Source: Rhodosporidiobolus odoratus
Taxonomy: Eukaryota > Basidiomycota > Microbotryomycetes > Sporidiobolales > Sporidiobolaceae
Direction of reading: 5' to 3'
Assembly: GCA_034387635.1 (NCBI GenBank)
Contig: JAOANU010000031.1
Span: forward strand, 62,001 to 126,000
DNA length: 64,000 bases
Below are positions 21,771 through 34,247 of the stretch, piece after piece. Under the pieces are notes generated by a model. It had not been told where the DNA came from and did not search any database. It saw only the letters and a list, made by a program, of their open reading frames with translations. The position numbers and the translations under genes are program-made. The first letter of the stretch is position 1. Each line of letters begins with the position of its first letter.

Positions 21771-24700
21771 CTAATAGGCAACCCCAGTCACGTCGCGATC
21801 CCAGTGACGGTGTGCAGCGCAGGCGTCCACGAACGCCTTACCGAAGCCGGCGAGATTGCCGACATCAGTCATCTTCTCCCAAGTCGAGGCCTCGTCGTTC
21901 GAAAGGTTTTGGGCGAGGACAACGCCATTCTTGACGGAGTAGGGAGCGGCGAGATCGGCCTTGATGTCCGTACTACCCGGAAGCGCTTTGTGGGCGATGA
22001 TGGGGACGGCGGTACCGATGGCAGCGATCTGCAAACAAGAGAAATCGACGTTGAGTATAGGGCGCAGTTACAACGAAAGGCGGGGCGACGGAGAAAGAAG
22101 AGCCGACGCACCGTCTTGAAGTGGGCGAAACTGCGGCGAAGGGGAACGTAACGAAAAAGGCATGAGCAACGGAAAGACGAGGAGGAAAAGAAGAAAGGAC
22201 GCACGCTTCGCGAATCCAGTGCAAGCCGCGCCCAGTCGAAAGTTCGGCCTGGAAGCGCTCATCTCCATCGCAAATATACAGGGCGTCGAAGAGAGTGGAG
22301 CGGCCGGACTCGAGGGTAAAGTTCGACTGGATCACACCCTTGGCGGCGCTGTCGCCCTTCGCGGTACCGCGGGGGCTGCAGAAGAGGAGCAGGTCGTCAG
22401 ACTCGCAAACTCGTGCAAAGAACGGACGAGGAGATTGTGAGAATGAACTCGTGAAAGGTAGACGCACTAGCAAGGACCCTTGCGGGAACCGATAACGTTG
22501 GCGATCGAGCCGAGAGCGGTGATGGCGGCGACCATTCCGGAAACCTGGAGCGAGTCAAAGCCGTCGAGGGCAAAGATGGCGACGCGGCGACCGGTAGCGG
22601 TACCCGGGATGTTGTTGGGGTCGAGGAGGGAGAGAGGCTGAGTACCGTTGGTCTTCTTGCCGTGGTTCTTGATTGTGGGCTCGGGCACATCGATGTCGAA
22701 CGCCTCGGCGACAGCGAGAGCGAGCTCGTGGTCGACGTTGTTCCAGCGCATGATGTTGCGCTCTTGGACACCGCGGTCATCACAACGGCCCAACTCGAAG
22801 ATGGCGGCCTCGATGATGTGCTGCTGCTCGACCTTGCTGAGGGAGTTCCAGAATAGCTGGGCGTGCGAGTAGTGCTCGTTAAACCTCTTGGGGCGGAGGC
22901 GGCCACGGGTGCCTTCGACTTTGTAGGGCGCGAACGTAAGATGGCCTTCCTTGACCGCAGTGTGCTCAGCAATGGCCGCGTCGTCCATGGCGTAGTTCTG
23001 GCCTTGACCATGAGGTTGAGCCGTGTTGGGCGTCTGGAACCTACGAGACCGGAGGAAAGGCGGGGATGAGAAAGGACGAGACGAGGAGGAAGTTGCGCAG
23101 CATTAGTTACGACACTCGAAGAGCGGGAACAACGAAACGTACCTGTTAGGATAATAGTGAACTCCAGCACTAATGCGGTGCTGGTGCTGCCCATCCCTGA
23201 TGGTAGAGATGAAGGGGCAGACGGAGCGATTGATGGGAAGCGAAGAGAAGTTGACGCCGCCGAGACGGGAGATCTGGGTGTCGTGGTAGCTCTACAGACG
23301 TTGACAGTGGTCAGGGCTGCCTATCAACCGCAAGGGAAAGAAGAACAGGGACAAACGAAGTTCCTCATCTGAAGCATAGGGTCATTCGAGTAATCCATAC
23401 CCGGAACGATGTTGCTCGTGCAGAAAGCGACTTGCTCGGTCTCGGCAAAGTAGTTGGTCTAGCGTACGGGAGGTCAGCAGGGAGAGTAGCGGGAACGCTA
23501 GGGAAAGAGCTTACGGGGTTGCGGTTCAAAGTCATCTCACCAACCCACTTGATGGGAACAAGCTCCTCGGGCACCCACTGCAGGTACGGATGGCGTCAGC
23601 ACAGTCTCAGATGCTATGACATGAAAAGAAATCGTACCTTGGTGCAGTCAAGGATATCAAAGTCGAAGCCGAGCTGAAGAGAGAATTCCAAAAAGTCAGA
23701 TCGCGCCCGCAGTCGCCGGCACTGGAAGAACGCACCTCCTCCTCCTCCGAAATAAGCTGAACACCGAGGTCGTAGGTAGGGTAAGCGCCGGCCTCAATAG
23801 CGCTGAGAGAAGAAAACCGAGTTAGCCTCCGATGAGAAAACAAAGGTATTCGTCGAAGCGCACTCAGCGAGATCGCGACGAAGGTAGTCGGGGTCTTGTC
23901 CGCCGAGCTTCATGCACTCGTCCCAAACGAGAGCGTGCTGGCCGAGGTGAGGACGCCAGTGGTACTTGACGAAAGTGCGCTTGCCCTCCTGCAAGCCAAA
24001 CCAAGGAAAAGTCAGCAATGCAGCGAGGACGCTGATCAGCAGCCCAAACAAACCCTGTTGACGAGAACGAAGGTGTTGACACCTGGAGACCGAGAAGAGT
24101 GAGCGTGATGTTCGAGGAGGAAGAAACGAAAGAGGAAAACGCACCGAAACCCTTGAGCATACGGTAAGAACGGGGGATGGTGTAGTCAGAGAGAGCGAAG
24201 AGCGACATGAAGACGGAGTCGGGGGTGAGCGACATCCAGTCCCAGAAGCTGTCATGGGCGGTCTGCGCCTGGGGCAGGCCGACTTGAGGTTCGGGCTGCG
24301 AAAGAAGGGTTCAACGTCCGTTACGGCGCACAGCCAAGCAAGTGCAACTCACCTTGCCCGAGTGGACGAGGTCGACGAACTGGACACCTTCTTGCACTAT
24401 AAAGAGAGAGCTGGAGTCAGCGGAGCGCCCGAGCGCATCGAAAGGGCAGGAACGTACTGAAGAAGACGGGGATGTTCTACCGAGCACGAGCCGAGCGAGG
24501 AGAACAGAGTCAGCCCAGATACGAAGTGGCAGATCGCAGGAAGGTATCATGAGCAGGCCGAGGCGTACGTTGCCGACGATGTCTGCAGGTACAACGGTTC
24601 AGTCTCGGGGGAAGTAGTCAAGTAAAAGGTCATCGACGCACCCCAGTTACCCTCCTTAGTGTAGAACTTGGTTGCGAAACCACGAACTTCACGAGCAGTC

Positions 24701-25414
24701 TCGGCCGCACCGCTGGAACCCAACACAGTCGAGAAACGGACGAAGACGGGAGTTTCGACGCCAACTTCAGTGAGAACCTTTGAGCAGGTGTAGTCGGAGA
24801 GCGACTCCTTGAGCTTGAAGTAACCGTGAGCACCTGGAGGGGAGAGAAACGAGACCTGGTGAGTTGGGAAGGTCGTGCCTACCAAGCCAGAATCGACGTA
24901 CCGGCACCACGAGCGTGGACAACACGCTCAGGGATACGCTCGTCTGAAGTGTAGAAGCGGGTCAGAGGCGGATCTGGTGAAAGGGCCGTGACAGGAGCGG
25001 CGTACGGTCAAAGTGCGAGATCCTCTCCCTCGCGATGGGGTCGTCAATGGTGGTAGGCCCCCTCGGGCCCGCCTTCATGGCGGTTAAGAGGTTGTCGACC
25101 GGGGCTTGCGAGAAATTGGAGACATGGATGTCGCCATCAAGAGGGACGCGGACGGTAACGTTTTCGAGCTGTGCGATTTTCGCGTTCGTGCCAAATTTGG
25201 CGCGAGCGTGGGCGAGGGCCTGGGTTTGAGCAACGCCGTCTCCGGTGTAAGACCTGTAAAGGAACGATGGCGAGTCAGCGATCTATCCGTCGATGTAAAT
25301 TCCTGGCGCAAGAGAAGGTAGGAGGATAATGCCGAAAGTGGCGCTGGAGTCGAATCGAATGTCGGATCGCGGGATATACAGTATGGTAATAAGGGCCAAG
25401 AGCGCTACTCACAT
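21771..25414 (-). CDS. large-subunit catalase with C-terminal DJ-1/PfpI-like domain
   Basis: Haem catalase (2 H2O2 to O2 + 2 H2O) split into more than ten exons. The N-terminus reads [20 protein letters not shown]. Catalytic His sits in [15 protein letters not shown]. The substrate-channel Asn region is [17 protein letters not shown], and the proximal haem Tyr is in [15 protein letters not shown]. After the catalase core (to about [19 protein letters not shown]) a flavodoxin-like domain follows, [19 protein letters not shown] to [13 protein letters not shown], as in fungal and bacterial large catalases. The start codon appears to be split by an intron: exon 1 ends AT (25414-25413) before a gtgagt donor, and exon 2 begins GTCTTAC (25253), giving M-S-Y-T-G-D. 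The 19-nt segment CCACTCC...CAT also follows a ctcgcag acceptor, so spliced 5' UTR exons lie upstream. Confidence 0.92.
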
Positions 25415-26223
25415 GATCGAATGAGGAGTGGCTGCGAGAGAGGAAGAAGAAGGAAACGGTCAGCCGAGGTGGTGCGCCTACGAAAAGAGAAAAGCGTACG
25501 TGAGTTGTTCGGTTGCAAAGAAGAGAGAGCCTGGTCGAGTCTGTGGGCGGGTGGCGGATGAATAAGAGGTGAGCAGGGGAGTGGAGGTAGAAGCAAGGAG
25601 ATGTCCGGGAGGAGAAGTCGGGACGCGAAGAGCTTACGATCGAAGAGTTGCTGGGTGTGTGTGTGCGTGAGAGTGTGTGTGTCGGTGGAGACCAGCAGAG
25701 CAGCTGTTCAGCGGTGAGGGAAGAAGGAGAGCAACCACTCGTGTTGAGTAGTCTGCCCCTGCGCCATCCAGCAGTATTCCAGCGGGCTCTCCCCACTTCG
25801 TTCGTCTCGAGATGACGAGGAGAAAAAACTCCGACGTCGGGCAAAGAATCGAACAACTCTGGTTGGCTGTCACGCTTCTTTTGCCTTACAGATACTATCC
25901 ATTCCTGCTTTGTCGGCGGTCCATCGCCGCAGTTGAATCGCACGCTCTCGCGATGCACACCCTCACGATGCAAGAACATTGGATACAGCTCCACCGCGGA
26001 CATATTCTCATCAGCCACTGTAGCTCTTGTGTAGCCCAGATGCACGTGGAGAGCTGCTGTACTACGACTGCAAAGTCAGATTTCGTGGTCTTTGCAAAGT
26101 AGAGAAGGTCATTGACAACATTATGCATCGTCCAACGGGCCGTTGCCAGCTCTCGCTTGATTCTGTTAGCTCTAGGGCGCTGAAAACGAACATTATATAC
26201 TTGCACACCCGTACAGTCCCGCT
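25415..26223. promoter_or_regulatory. divergent promoter region of catalase and Clp1 genes
   Basis: Contains the probable 5' UTR introns of the catalase gene (25433-25640, several gtacg.../...ctcgcag pairs on the minus strand) and a GT/GA-rich stretch at 25650-25685. No independent gene supported. Confidence 0.4.
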
Positions 26224-28530
26224 ATGGCATTTCCGACTCGCCGCTTCGCCATCCCGCCGACTCATGAACTCCGATGGGAACTCGAAGGACAACACGACGC
26301 TCTCACCCTCACTCTCTTGAGCGGGTACGCAGAGATATTCGGGTACGAGCTGGTTCCCGGACAGGCCTACCCATTCAGTCACGAGCAGCGTGGAGCAGTG
26401 TGGGCGCCTGGAGTCAATGGCAATGGAGCCGAGGTCGAGATGAGTCTATTCCTCTATCATCTCCCCTTGTACAAGCCAAGTACCGGGAACCAGCCATGCC
26501 ACTTTGACCGCACATCGGTACGAGACCTCTGTGTCGGTCAGGACAGGTGGACGAGGCAAGGACGATTGGTTTCGGGTGGAATACATCTCTGCTGTTGTTG
26601 CGAGTAGCGAGGACTGCCTGGTCCGACGCTCGAGCGCAGCGAAGGCACACATTCTCCTGTTCAGCTCCTGGCTCTCTCTGCTGCTCGCCCGCAAGCCGCC
26701 TGCCTGTCGTGTTCAGATTGCATCTCGTTGCCCTTTTCTTCGAAAGCTGCCTTCGAATCTTCCAGCAAGGAGATGACCAATGTCCTGAGTTCTGTCCGTC
26801 GCATCGCTACTGACCTTCCATCTTCTGTATACGTAACAGGCAACCTCGACTCTGTATACGTCGCCTCCGAATCCGCCCTTCCCACCTACTTCAATCTGCA
26901 CCTCGCCCTGTCCCGCCTTCGTCTTCTCGCTCGTCCCTCGTCCTTCTCCCTCACCCGCGATCTATCGCAACCGGACGACGAGGTCAATCCACCTCGAGTC
27001 CTCGTCGTCGGCGAACGTGGTGTGGGGAAAACTACCCTTGTCAAGATGCTGCTCAACTGGAGGAACCGAGCAGCGAGGGCTACAGCGCCCGCGCCGGAAA
27101 GCTCAGCGGCGGGGGGAGCGACGGGCGCAGCGCCCGGGATGACTGTTGTCAGCCTCGACCCGAGCGACGGACTATGGACCATTCCTGGCACGATCGGTGT
27201 TGTCTCTACCGCCGCGCTCCTCCCCACAACCACCCCCGCGGCATCTTTCGGGACGAGCTTCTCGTCCGGCCCGCCAGTTCCATTCCCCGCCCCCTCATCA
27301 ACGTCGAGCGAAACCTACAGTCCTCCAGTAAATACCGATGCCTACGCCGCTCTCCTGGATCCTCTCGTCTACTTTGTCGGCCATACGTCACCGACAATCA
27401 ACGAGCCGCACTACGAGCTGCTACTGAAAAGCGTGGCGGAAGCGGCGAGGCGAAAGACGGATGAGAGCGGGACGGAAAGTTGGAAGAGCGGTTGCTTGAT
27501 TGATACTCCGGGTGAGTGGGCCGAAAAGAAAGGTGGAGGGTGGGAGAAGGTGAAGGCAGCAGTGCGCGAATTCGAGAGTGCGCTACATCTTCAGTTCCTC
27601 CTACTCCCTCCTTGCCTCCTCGGCACCTCATTCCTCCATCTTCGGGCTTCTCTCGCATTCGGAGCTCTGTGTTGACTCGTGACACCGATGCTTCGCTCTA
27701 CGATAGTCAACGTCCTGCTCGTCGTTGGGTCTGAGCGATCCTATGTCGAGATGACGAAGCTGATGAACACGAACAAGACGGTTACGGTCGTGCGAGTGCC
27801 AAAGTCGGACGGGGTGCGTCTCGTGCTCTCTCTCCTTCGTGCTTTATGCCCTACTGATGTCTCCCACCGTCCTGCAATGATCTTCTCCCTTACGCCTTCT
27901 GCATGCGTCCCTTTGAAGGCTTCGGATCTCGATCTCCCCGCTACCTCTCGCCTACAAGCCCTCCAAACCCGCTCCTACTTTTACGGCGGCCCGCCCCTCA
28001 CGCAAGGTCTCCTCTCGCCCTTCTCCATCATCGTCCATTTCTCCTCTATCCGCATTGTCCGCGTCGGTGAACAAGCAGGCCAGCACGCGCCTTCGTCCGC
28101 TCTCCCGCTCGGCGCGACCAGGTTGACGAGGGATACGGAGTTGGTCGAAGTCGATCTCGAAGGGCCGGGCGCGGCGAGGGAGGTGGTCAATCGGATTCTG
28201 GCGGTGCCGATGGCGGAAGAGGATGAGGGCGAGGAGAAGGTGGTGAAAGGGCCAGTCATGGGCTTCGTCTGGGTGTACGTGTCTCTCTCCCCGCCCCATT
28301 CCGCCTTCTTGGGTTTCTGCATATCTTGACTGACGTTCCGATGGTTTTCCGCCCGCGTTCTTGCCTTTTCGCCTCCTCGACCTTTCTCGACCTCTTTCCT
28401 ATCCCATCTTGCATGTGACAGTTCTGCCCTCGACCAAGCCAAGAAGAAGATCACCTTGCTCTCCCCTTTACCGGGAAGGCTACCTCGGAAGACTCTCATC
28501 CTGGGCGGCATCGACTGGGTGGATCAGTAG
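26224..28530 (+). CDS. CLP1: mRNA cleavage and polyadenylation factor Clp1
   Basis: N-terminal beta domain: THELRWELEGQHDALTLTLL, then SGYAEIFGYELVPGQAY. Then NLDSVYVASESALPTYFNLH and a Walker A P-loop in PRVLVVGERGVGKTTLVKML. The kinase-like core continues with VVSLDPSDG, WTIPGTIGVVS, LLDPLVYFVGHTSP and SGCLIDTPGEWAEKKGGGW. The C-terminal domain has GGPPLTQGLLSPFSIIVHFS and ends LPGRLPRKTLILGGIDWVDQ. Clp1 is an ATP/GTP-binding subunit of cleavage factor IA in nuclear pre-mRNA 3'-end processing; its metazoan homologs are RNA 5' kinases. The stretch 26440-26840 must contain one or more introns I could not place exactly. Two loops are Pro/Ser/Thr-rich insertions. Introns near 27530-27680 and 27810-27920 are also inferred. 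Confidence 0.88.
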
Positions 28531-28997
28531 CGCAAAAACGTTGGCAGGATGTCGTCGTTGTACGCTACAACTCGAGCGCACTACATCGACACGCTGTCTA
28601 GTTTGAATTTCTGTTTGAGAGTGATGCAGCGCCCGCAGTCGAGAGGAGAGATGCTCCTTTTCCTCCCCGACTAGCGTCCGACCTCTGTCGCGCCGCATCA
28701 GCTGCTTGCGATCAGCGGCGAGTACAACAATATCTGATGGCAGACAAGTCGGAGCGTGACTCGTGGTAGGCGGGCCCGCCGGCCACCGACTACTCTACAC
28801 CTCGCCTTCATTCGTTCGCTCCCTCTTCCGCGCCCTCTTGCACTCTCTTCGAGGTAACCTTGTAGAGCAAAGGAACACATTGCAAAACCGATGAGGCAAG
28901 TCCTAAATAACCGAGATATGAACAAATACGAACGAGATCTAGCCAAAGCGCCAAGAGAACAAACATAGGGAGATCGGTTGAGCTCGTTGCCAGTGCT
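28531..28997. other. convergent 3' region
   Basis: No gene seen between the Clp1 stop and the OPT transporter stop. Confidence 0.5.
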
Positions 28998-31900
28998 TTA
29001 GGTGAGCCGCTTGCAATCTGTGGAAACAGAATGAAAATGAGCAACGACGTGAGGTGGTTGAAGAAGACCTCGGGGAAAGGGAGGTACAATCGGAGAGGAG
29101 GGAGGGACGGATGGGAGGAGAGGAGAGGAGATGAAAACGTACAGTCGAGATTACCGCTTGGGTTAAGAGCCCACTCGGGCATGGTTACAGTCTTACCACT
29201 GGCTCCAAACAGTGCGAAGGTGGCCACGAAAACCTGCAAGACAAGGTCAAGTCAGGTCTTGCGACTTCGAGAACGTGGGTTAGGCACATCACGTACCATG
29301 AACTGCGTGCCACCGTCAAGTGCTGCAGAGAGAAGGTAGTTGTATTTTCGGAACCAGGTGGCGCAGTAACGACGCAGGTAGAATTGCGAGAAGATGGCGA
29401 CGAGCATGGTGGTGAACACGGAGCTGTAGATCACCATCGAGTCAGCAGTGTTGGACAACGGGATGGCGGGCGTTGGAAGACGTACGAGTTGATACCAACC
29501 GACAAATAGCCCAGGCACCAGCAGGTGATAGGGGAGCAGAACTGGTCGAAGCGCATCTTGGGGAAAGCGCGGTGCAGGAAGTAGAAGGGAACGGGAACGG
29601 CGAGACCTACGCGATGGAACAGGGTCAGTGGCGACGCGCTAGAACGATGCAGGGCGGAAAATCTGGAGGCACACTGTAGATGGGAAGGAAAGGAAAGAGG
29701 GTAAAAACGAACCAATCACGATGGCAATGGGGATGATGAAGTAAGTTGAACCCGGGCCGTAGAAGTGCTTGGCGAGTGCACCCCAGGCGATAGCTTGGGA
29801 GTTGAAGGATTGAACTTGTTGACCGGACCTGGATGGAAGGGAGAAAGCGTCAGTTAAGAAGGTCGAAATTTATATGCGCGCCGACAGCTCACCAGATGTT
29901 GGAACCTTGCACGTCGAGCAGGATCTCGCGCTGGGCACTGATCACAGACTTCATGATAACCAACTGAAGGATGGCGCCGACAACGGTGCCGAGACTCTGG
30001 ACGAAGAGAGTGACGCGAGGGGGAAGCTTCGTGTATCTGCAGATGGGACGGAATAGTGTTAGACCGAGAGAATGAGACAGGATGACCAGGTACCCCCGCC
30101 CGTCCAAAGCATGCTGTCAAGCAGCGGAGGGGCAAAAAAGGAAGAGGGACGCACTGAGCCATCTTCAGATCGCGAGACAGAGCAAGGGATTGAGCGGTGG
30201 AGTTGTACCCAAAAAGGGTAAAGTACATGTTGGCTTGCGAGTTGCCCGGAACGAGGGCAGCCCCGAGCATTTGTGCCAACTGCTGTACATCGGTTTTGAA
30301 CCTGCACCGAGTCAAACCGAAGTTGAATTTCTTTCGGGCAGAGATGGGTTTTAGCCGAACGAGAGAGGAACTAACCCTGCCACCGCGTAGATGACGGTCA
30401 CGAAAGGAGCCATAAACATGGACAGGATACTGCCAAGGCGAACGAAACGATGAGTAGGTGGCAAAGGAAAAGAAACGAGAGGCGAACGCACAATGCGACG
30501 ATGAGAGCCCACCAAGGAAGTTGCGATCCTCCGGTGTAGCACACTGCCATGGCCATAGCGAAAGAGCCGAGCATGATACCGCCGTATACCCACATAGGGA
30601 CCTCCTTGTACTTCCGCATGGACTGCAGAAACAACGTTAGCAGGTATGCGATGTCTGGGAAGGTACGACACACGCACCTGGAAGTGAGGGTCATCGATGG
30701 AGCGGTCCCTGAACGCCTTGAAGGCGTTGAGCATAGGGCGCCAGTACCAAAGACCAACGTGGCTGTAACGTTGACAAAGATTAGCTCTTGCCGGGAACAG
30801 AAAGGCAGCTGTGCGAGGCTTACGTGAGAGTAGCACCGATGGAAAGGTTACAACCGAGGTAGTAGATAGCTACAGGGAAAAGAAAGTTCAGCCATGTGCG
30901 CTAGGCCAGAGTCATATGCGGGAGAGAAGACGTACCGTTCGAAGCGGCGTACCACGGGAGACCTTGCTCTGCCAGCGCGGTCTCGTTGAGCGAGTAGTCG
31001 GCGTTGAGGATGGTGAGTTGGTCGTACTCGGTGCCGTTCTCGTAGAAGAGTTGCTGAGAGAGGAAGGGGAAGTTGTCCGCTTTCCAAGCTCCGGTGTGAT
31101 ACATGGTCGTGAAGAGAATGCAGCAAAGACCGACACCGATGTACTGCGAGACTTGCGTAGTGAAAGGCGTGAAGAGAGCGCCCTGTCGCACGACGATGTC
31201 AGCGAAAGAGCCGGCATGGAACTGTGAGGAATATCAGGCGTACGAGGGAACCACCGCCGGATCCGATGTACTGCATACACAGCGCGTCGAGTCAGCGCAC
31301 TGGATTGATATGTGATGAGGGAGATGGCAGGCTTACGTTCCAGTCGAGGCAGAGAGAGAACATGCCGAGACCTTCGTTACCGTTGGACCCTCCAAAGATG
31401 CGAGTGACCCACGCCGAGTCACGACGAGCCAAGCAGAAGATAGAGATACCGGTAAGGGTCGGCGCGAGGAACTCGGGGATCCATTGCCACTGTAAGGGAT
31501 CGAAATGTGAGCTCGGCGGTCAATCGAGGAGGACTGAGTTCCGGAACGTACCACAAAGATGGCGATGAATACGATCCAGAAGAATCGAAGGCGCTTCTTC
31601 TGGTTGAGAACGTTCTTGTCGCGGTGAAGCGCGTCGAAGAGATTGACGGTCGGGATAAGGTTGGGGTAGACGATGTAAGTCGGGAAAACGCAGAAGGAGC
31701 GCATCAATCCGGCAATACCATATCCGAACAATTGGGACGCCATCAGCGTGAAGATGCAGACGCCCCAGTTAGGGGTGATGTTGTAGTACACTGCATGGGG
31801 CCGGAAGGTGATCAGCGGATGGCCATGCTGATTGAGAAGGTCAGGGGGCACGTACGCTCGTCAGCGGCGAAGACGGAGATGGCCTCGGCGGAGGACGACG

Positions 31901-32819
31901 CAGTCGACGACATGATCAGGATGGCAACGTGCTCCTTAATGTTGAAGGTGCCGGGGTTGAGGAAGGCGAAAATCTTGCCGCGTGAGGCGTTCGGGAGGAC
32001 CTGCTCCCACGCCTTACCGAGGATGTAGGCGATAACTTGCAGGAAGAGTTGGGAGACGTAGACGGTTTGGGGTCGGAAGTAGAAGATCTGCAGGTTGGAA
32101 AGCGATCGGAAGGGTGAGGCGGGAAAGCCGGATGTCAGGAGGGGGAAGAGCAAGGGGGTTTGTCAGCTCTTGCCGTATACGAAAGCTAGTGGCATTCAGG
32201 TGACGCACCTGTCCGAGTACAGCGGCGAAGCAAGTGAGGCCGAGACCGAGGAAGCTGTAAGTAAAAAGGCAAAGACATCAGTGAGCAACCCGAATTCAGA
32301 GGAAAGCGACGACACGGCGCCGTGACCGAACGAGAAGACGAGACGTACTACATCCTGAAGGTGTGAATGGGCAGAGTCGGGTCATCCTCCAGAGAGATAC
32401 AACGCGTAGCGATATCGTCGGCGGTCTGCAGGAAGAGGGAAGAGCGCCGTATTGTCAGCGCAATGTCCAGGCATCTCGTCTGGGTCAGTCCGTGAGCCCA
32501 GACGGATAGAACGTGCTAGGACGACTCCGCAAGTTTCGGACTCGCTCAAGGGGGGGGAAGGGGAGAGGGGAGATGAGAGAAAACGCACCTCAATCGGTCG
32601 CTCTTTACCGTTGGCGAGAAGGTTGGAGTCGTCCACCTTGTCCATGAACCCGACATCGGGGTCGTCAGATGCGGCTTTGGTCTCAGCGCCATAGAGATCC
32701 TTCTCGTCGGAAGGGGTAGAAGGTACGGAGTCCTTGGAAGCGGAGGGTGCGAGAGTTGCTGGGTCGACGACGCCGGCAAGGCTGTCTTGCCGACGGAAAG
32801 GGTTGCGGACCGTCACCAT
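28998..32819 (-). CDS. oligopeptide transporter, OPT family
   Basis: Intron-rich gene with a cytosolic Ser/Asp-rich N-terminus (MVTVRNPFRRQDSLAG) and more than a dozen membrane segments. Family-typical stretches include TFRMWFLGLGLTCFAAVLGQ, FAFLNPGTFNIKEHVAILIM, LFGYGIAGLMRSFCVFPTY, SAWVTRIFGGSNGNEGLGMF, LCLDWNYIG, MRKYKEVPMWVYGGIMLGSF, SRDLKMAQYTKLPPRVTLFV, LLDVQGSNIWSGQQVQSFNS and FHRAFPKMRFDQFCSP-like segments. OPT proteins are proton-coupled importers of tetra- and pentapeptides or related small peptides at the plasma membrane; the substrate here cannot be read from sequence. The last exon encodes only part of YCKRLT and the stop, reached through a gtacgt...ccacag intron. The start at 32819 lies in a caccATG context. 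Confidence 0.9.
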
Positions 32820-34247
32820 GGCGGTCGGTGCGTGTGAGTGAGCGAGGAAAGAAGAAGCGAGAGAGCTGCAAAGGAGGAAGAAAGCGGTGCGCGAGCGAGA
32901 TGAAGACGTCGTCCAGCGTCTGAGCAGGCGGTCCGCCCGGCGCCACCCGTGATAGGACCCGTAGCATGCGGTTCCCTCAACGGCTACACGCCGCTTGAGT
33001 CAATCTTGCTGGAGGATTAATAGCAAGCCGCGCGGTGGAAGGTGAAAAGGGAACTTCCCCAGAATGACAAGGAATTGTTAGTTCAGGGCGTTTCCGCCGA
33101 ATTAGCTTCGGCCACTTCCCGCTGGAAGGCAAGTCGCGATATGGCGCCAGCCCACCGGCGTGCTCGCCCACAGCCCGCTCAAGCTACCAGAAGAGCGCAT
33201 GGTCAGCGTCTCTGTTTACTTCGCAGGCGCTGTTGTACAGGTCCGGGAAGGCCGTGAGAGCCGCGCGCCCAGTGTTTAGGATAGCCGGTAGCGAGCCTCC
33301 TTATCGCCGGGTTTCGAAGCGGGGAATGGCGGGGTCGAGGAGGATTGAGCAGTGTGGTGAGAACAGGAAGGACCGCGATTATGGGAAGGCTGGCGCCTTG
33401 CTGTCCAGCCGGCGATAACGTGAATGATGCCTGCCGACGGTACCCGTATCGGCTGCGACGGGTTGAGCACGCTGCCATCCCTTTTCTCCGGCGATGCGGC
33501 GTCTTTCGTTCTCCTCGAGCTCGCGGGCCGCGCATGCCACCCGGTAGTGCAGACCGTCCCACTCTTCCGGTACGCATGTAATAGAGACTGACGACGTGCC
33601 CACTGACCTCCCCGTCTTGCCGAGAGGAGGAGGAGCCTGGGCTGCAGGGGAAGACTGTAAACACGCGGTTCCATTTTTCTTGCCTCGAAGCCTGAGCGGG
33701 GGGAGCGGATCAGGCGTACGGACTTCAGCGGAACCTTCAGGGCGAACTCTGGTCGGGTCTGGCTGCCATATTTAGGCTTGTCATCCTGGAGGCCCCCTCC
33801 TGGAAATTCGAAAGTGCGTCGCAGAGAAAAAAACTTCGAGAAGTCGTGCTGGTCTGCCCGACGATATGTCGTAAGGCGGGCCGGCGTTGGGCAGTGCCGA
33901 GTCGTAGGTCGGAGCCCGAAGGTGCTCCCTGGCCATTGACCGGCGGCAACAAGTGCAAGTTGATTCGACGAAGGTGCGGAGCTGAAATGGCGGACGAGAA
34001 AAGGTACGGTATTGCCTTGCTTGCGCAGAGCCCGCTACGAGGGCCGCAGGCCCAGAAAACGCAAGTGAAGCGCATACAGCAGAAGATACAAAGCTGAACA
34101 GCATCTCGACTACCGCAAGAAGCGTCGCAAGCGGACGGACTCGACTTTCTCCACCTTTTTTCATCTCCGCTCGAGTCATACCATTGTCTTGTCCCGGACG
34201 ATTCAGCTCCTTTGCAGTCGACTATAGTAACTTCGAAAGCTAAGCGA
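32820..34247. other. intergenic region
   Basis: About 1.4 kb: promoter of the OPT gene on the left and 3' flank of the TPR gene on the right. Overlapping open frames at 33200-33670 and 33740-34345 look random. No RNA or repeat recognised. Confidence 0.4.

Noticed and set aside
33203..33674. Overlapping minus-strand frames of 130-150 codons
   Set aside because: Arginine/serine-rich random-looking sequence with no conserved motif.
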